A stretch of DNA of 64,000 nt, taken from positions 3,534,001 to 3,598,000 of the forward strand of contig OY540810.1 in assembly GCA_961205875.1 (NCBI GenBank). Direction: 5' to 3'. Shown here in pieces: positions 60,240 to 64,000 of this stretch (its first letter is position 1; each line of letters opens with the position of its first letter). The notes beneath the pieces were generated by a model. It ran no database searches and was not told where the DNA came from. It saw nothing but the letters and a program-made list of their open reading frames with translations. The DNA is from Sialis fuliginosa. Taxonomy: Eukaryota; Arthropoda; Insecta; Megaloptera; Sialidae. A program made the translations under genes and the position numbers.

Positions 60240-60745
60240 ATTTGATATACATATGTAATATACAGGAAGGTGTGGTTTATCTTCAACACCCTCTGAGCTA
60301 AAAATGTACCAAGTCTTATCAAAATAAGTGAGATAATACTCACAACGTTCACTTTTTAGATGATAAAAGTTACAAAATTTCGAATATTTCTAAAACCTCT
60401 TATCCGATTAGCACCAAAATCAATAGATCTGGAGTACTCTGGAGTACTCACTGGTGAGACAACAATTTTCCCCAAAAATAATTCAGATCGGTACATTTTT
60501 ACAGTAGTTATCGTGAACGAAATAAAATGCTACATCCAGACATACAGACACACAGACACACGGACACACAGACATACACATAGCTGCCGTGCAGAAATCA
60601 ACTTTTCTTTAATTTTTGAAGATAATACAATCAGAATTTGCTCTTACTTCGGACACGATTTTTCGACGGTATTACAATACTTTCATTTCTTTCAGAAGAT
60701 AAAAGTAAAAATGGTATTTAATAGTTATTATCAAAACTTGTAAAT
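60240..60745 (+). repeat. Repeat with a CAGACA-rich tract, not a gene
   Basis: A 127-codon frame (60360-60743) is the longest in the window, but it runs through an imperfect CAGACACA tract (60535-60580) giving alternating Thr/His/Arg. The layout (ACTTGGTAC-like text, ATCCGATTAGCACC, then CAGACA) is that of a retroposon tail. Confidence 0.45.
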
Positions 60746-60792
60746 ATATTTTATTTTAGAGAATTATAAAAACAATTTAAGATAAGTAAGTA

Positions 60793-61365
60793 CAGTGGCC
60801 TCGGAAAGTAAGTTAACAAACAAAATTTTTCGGATAAATACAAATTGTGAACAGAACCTTTAATTAATGACAAATATTTTATAATTATTATTTTACTTAC
60901 CTGCACCTTAAATCGTTAATGACAGAAAATTAAAAAAATATACATGCAAATTATTTTTATTAATTTTTTTGGAAATTTACATAAATCGGAAAGTAAGTTA
61001 ACACATAGAAAATTATATAATAAAACAGTAAAAATTTTTTTTTAGTGAGATGTTTGGTATCCTTTCGCCTTAATTACTTCTTGTAAACGCCGTGGGATAG
61101 TTTTTATGAAGTTTAGTAACGTTTTTTGGCTCATTTACCTCCATGTTTCTTACAATTCGTTAATAAAATCATCCCTGTTTGTTCTCCTGTCTTGCGATAT
61201 CCCTCTATCTAAATGATCCCATAAATGTTCTATGGGATTCAAATCTGGGCTTTGTGGAGGCCAATCCAACACATAAATTCCTTCTTGCTGTAAAAATTCT
61301 CTCGTTACTTTGGCCATATGCTGTATATATCTATTTACTAATTTGCACGATGAATATTTCAAAAA
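60793..61365 (-). pseudogene. Broken Tc1-type transposase with IR/DR end
   Basis: The minus-strand frame at 61362-61150 holds the Tc1 C-terminal block FLQQEGIYVLDWPPQSPDLNPIEHLWDHLD, including the last catalytic Glu (PIEHLW); the N-terminal part, with the earlier catalytic Asp residues, is absent or unrecognisable. The outer end reads TA then CAGTGGCCTCGGAAAG (60791 onward), and the motif CGGAAAGTAAGTTAACA occurs twice in the same direction (about 60800 and 60987), the IR/DR arrangement of some Tc1 elements. Truncated; the other end was not found. Confidence 0.88.
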
Positions 61366-61919
61366 AATAATTATCTACATTAGGGCCAAAAAATTTAGGG
61401 TAAACCCTGAATTTTTTGGTGACAATTGATTTGACTAATCGATCCTAACGATAATTCAACAACTCTGATTGATCGAGTGTTGTTATTCAACTAAAATTGC
61501 TGAATGTTGATGACTTTAAAATTTGATCGAATCTGTTTTACAAAAATAATATATTCAGTACCTATTTTAAGCAGATGTGGTGTAATTTAGCAATCGCAGG
61601 GTTAACACCTTATCACTGTTAATATACGAGTATTAATACAAGGTTGTTTTGCAATCAGTTCTATAGATTATCAAGCAAACACGCAATCACTAAATCCATC
61701 ATCCTAACTTGTAAAACTGTGGAGTTGTAATGTACCTGTATAAACATATTAAATATACAAAATATGACAGTTCAGTATTTATTTTAATTTATTGGGTAAA
61801 AACGAACCGAAGTCCGAATTTTGTAAACCGGAACAAAACCTGAACCAAAAAACACATTGTTTGAGTAATTGTACTCATACTTGAGTATTTTACTAAATTC
61901 AAGTTCTTGTACTTGTATT

Positions 61920-62010
61920 TAAATCAGGTCTGGCCAACCCAAATTTCACCGCGGGCCGCATTGACGGCCTAGAATTTTCCGAGGGCTGCACATAAATAAG
62001 AAATTTTGGA
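61920..62010. mobile_element. Fragment of the GCGGCCC repeat, second copy
   Basis: Begins ATCAGGTCTGGCCAACCC and ends GAGGGCTGCACATAAATAAG; it abuts the foldback hAT at 62024, which probably inserted into or next to it. Confidence 0.45.
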
Positions 62011-62023
62011 AAAAAGTATAACT

Positions 62024-63123
62024 CAGTGGCGAGGCGTGAAATTTTTAATAAGGGAAGCATATTTTGTCAATCCTCTCCTTCCTATTAACAAAAAAACTAG
62101 TTATGAAACACCTTAAGTTCAAGCTTTTGCTTTTTTTTTTTAAATCCTTATATATTGATATAGTAACTAAATAATTATAAGTCTTATTTTCTTGTATTTT
62201 AGTCGATATTTGTATGACGAGTTGAAGTTCACTGCAGGAAATTTCACTAAAAAATTTCGAATTTTTGATTTCGTTAAAAGTATGTTTATTGTATAGAAAA
62301 TGACGTGAAAAGTTGTTTGTTTCAAACCGCAGGTCTGTATCTCAAACCGTTCTCGAGATATGGCCTCTCAAAGTTTTAGTTTTTTCAAATTTTTGGAGAA
62401 AAAAGGCCATAACTTTTGAACGCGTGGTCGGAATTGATTTTAGTTGACGGATTTGAAATCAGCGTGTCAAAATCTATATAATGACATGTATAATACTTTA
62501 AAATCCGTCAAAAAAATTTTGGTCAAAAATCGACATTTTTTTAAGGTATACCCCTTTGAATTTTTTCGATTTTTCGTGAAATTTTTTTTTTCGAGTTTTA
62601 AGGTATTATAAATGTCTTATATAGATTTTGACACGCTGATTCCAAATCCGTCAACTAAAATGAATTCCGACCACGCGTTCAAAAGTTATGGCCTTTTTTC
62701 TCCAAAAATTTGAAAAAACTAAAACTTTGAGAGGCTATATCTCGAGAACGGTTTGAGATACAGACCTGCGGTTTGAAAATTTCAACTTTTCACGTCATTT
62801 TCTATACAATAAACATACTTTTAACGTAATCAAAAATTTGAAATTTTTTAATGAAATTTCCTATAGTGAACTTCAACTCGTCATTGAAATATCGACTAAA
62901 ATACAAGAAAATAAGACGTATAGAGGTATTATAGTTATATAACTGAGCGTGTAAATTAATATAAAATGCTATTTTTGATTAAAATGTTTGAGTTGCGCAT
63001 AAAGATGAATATTCTAATAATATTTTTAAATTATTTATTAACTGAAAACACAGATTTGTATTAATTTAACCATAAAGAAAGGGAAGCACTGCTTCCCATG
63101 CTTCCATGGACGCTTCGCCACTG
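62024..63123. mobile_element. Foldback hAT element, copy 2
   Basis: Same family as the element at 52896, same order and the same palindromic core (62218-62890). Ends CAGTGGCGAGGCGTG / CGCTTCGCCACTG. It keeps an extra GGGAAGCACTGCTTCCCATG hairpin near the right end that copy 1 has lost. No matching 8-bp duplication was found at its flanks. Confidence 0.85.
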
Positions 63124-63993
63124 CTGCTAGTATAGAACAATACAGCACAAATTATTAAACACATACGTCACAGCATTATAACGACAGTCGGAACGCGGTT
63201 TATAATCCAGGCCTTAAAGGAAAATCATAATATTTATACATGTTATTTAAATTTTATTGTCCAGCCAATTAATATATGGCCTTAAATATTTCCTCAAAAA
63301 GTTAATGTATTCAATATTAAATCGGGTACAATTAAACAGCATCAATCATTATTACAATACAAAAGAAATAGCGCTGATCTAATAACCTTTGACCATTTAA
63401 TCTTTTGCGATTAATTATATCACCTGCTACTACTACCCCTTTGTTCTATATTTTACTCTTATTGCTTTCTGCGAAGGTATTGTCATCAAAACAGTATCGT
63501 AGCGTATTAATATTCTTATGTTCATAATTATAGAATTCGATTGATAATAACTAATTGTTATTGTAATTCTTTAATGCATAATAATACAGGAAATATAAAA
63601 TGAATACAAATATTGACTAGAAAATAAAATTATAACAGTATTTAAAACATCATTTACCTACAATAGTTTCCAGGCTGTTTGGGCTAAAAAGTACCTAAAC
63701 TAGGATTTTGGTTGTCCTTGACAAACCTAACGTAGCTAGGAAAAATTTAAATTTAAAAGTTAATAATTGAAAACAATAAACAACTGCCGGTCGAGCAAAG
63801 AATCTTTCCTCTCCCCGCGACACTTCATCATTGTTCGCACGAATTGCCGCGAATAATATGTTATTGTATGTATATTTCACGTTATTTCCTAAACCAAAAG
63901 ACCAAATTGGATTCTGTAAAGGGCAAATTATATATACATTAAGTACTTATGACGATGAAATCATTTATTTCGATAAGGATTAATGTTTTGCAG
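63124..63993. other. AT-rich sequence at the window end, no clear gene
   Basis: A GC-richer patch at 63785-63860 gives the minus-strand text FAAIRANNDEVSRGEERFFA in a 61-codon frame; no splice sites or family resemblance confirm it. Confidence 0.35.
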
Positions 63994-64000
63994 GTGATAA
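63994..64000 (+). CDS. Possible start of the next gene C exon at the window edge
   Basis: AATGTTTTGCAG followed by GTGATAA. After the phase-1 donor at 58060 the joined frame would read NG-GD without a stop so far. Only seven bases are visible and the acceptor lacks a strong pyrimidine tract. Confidence 0.15.

Noticed and set aside
60360..60743. Longest frame in the window, 127 codons
   Set aside because: Crosses a CAGACA-type low-complexity tract and has no recognisable domain or splice context.
61150..61362. Functional Tc1 transposase gene
   Set aside because: Only the C-terminal third is present and the first two catalytic Asp residues are missing.

Overview
The window reads as nuclear DNA of an insect with an AT-rich, transposon-loaded genome. 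Support for this: ten exact AACCT units (the insect TTAGG telomere motif) at 2826-2875, genes split by GT-AG introns, a eukaryotic tRNA-Val with a Pol III T-run, and animal-type mariner, Tc1, hAT, PIF/Harbinger and LTR elements. There are no bacterial operons, no CRISPR array and no long open frames. The insect order cannot be fixed from the sequence alone.

Protein-coding content is small and split. On the minus strand lie two tandem genes of the Jupiter microtubule-associated protein family. Gene A runs from a probable untranslated first exon near 33.3-33.6 kb, through coding exons at 31498-31565 and 28862-29091, to a terminal exon at 24877-25001 (140 aa). Reading through the exon 2 donor gives a 122 aa variant ending at 28791. 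Gene B has four coding exons between 22160 and 21531 (138 aa). In both genes the last exon carries the family signature NPLTGEGY and is entered through a phase-1 intron just before it. Gene A keeps a PPGG ending; gene B keeps a DTHSRIFG motif. On the plus strand one well-formed exon of an unidentified acidic protein lies at 57884-58060, and its gene continues beyond the window. A tRNA-Val (TAC) lies at 11922-11994.

Nearly everything else is repeats and intron. Six insertions have exact target-site duplications of the length expected for hAT (8 bp) or PIF/Harbinger (3 bp), and several TA-flanked families (Z, CAGTGTATTCC, GTCCAGT, CAGGGTGAG) behave like Tc1/mariner MITEs. Many are foldbacks: near-palindromes of 0.3-1.1 kb. 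Three nested insertions rebuild their empty sites or arms and so order events: the PIF MITE at 50730-51153 inside a TA MITE, the Y MITE at 43769-44102 inside a Z MITE, and the PIF MITE at 25707-26197 inside a foldback. Broken transposases are seen for mariner (30276-30990) and Tc1 (60793-61365), and a 5' LTR with a duplicated tRNA-Leu-type primer-binding motif is at 32191-32734.

Layout: 0-12 kb repeats, telomere-like array, AATCAGTG cluster, 146-bp tandem repeat and retroposon tails; 12-20 kb tRNA, foldbacks and a 30-bp minisatellite; 21.5-33.7 kb the Jupiter-like locus with TEs in its introns; 34-57.8 kb TE mosaic; 57.9 kb exon; 58-64 kb further TEs.
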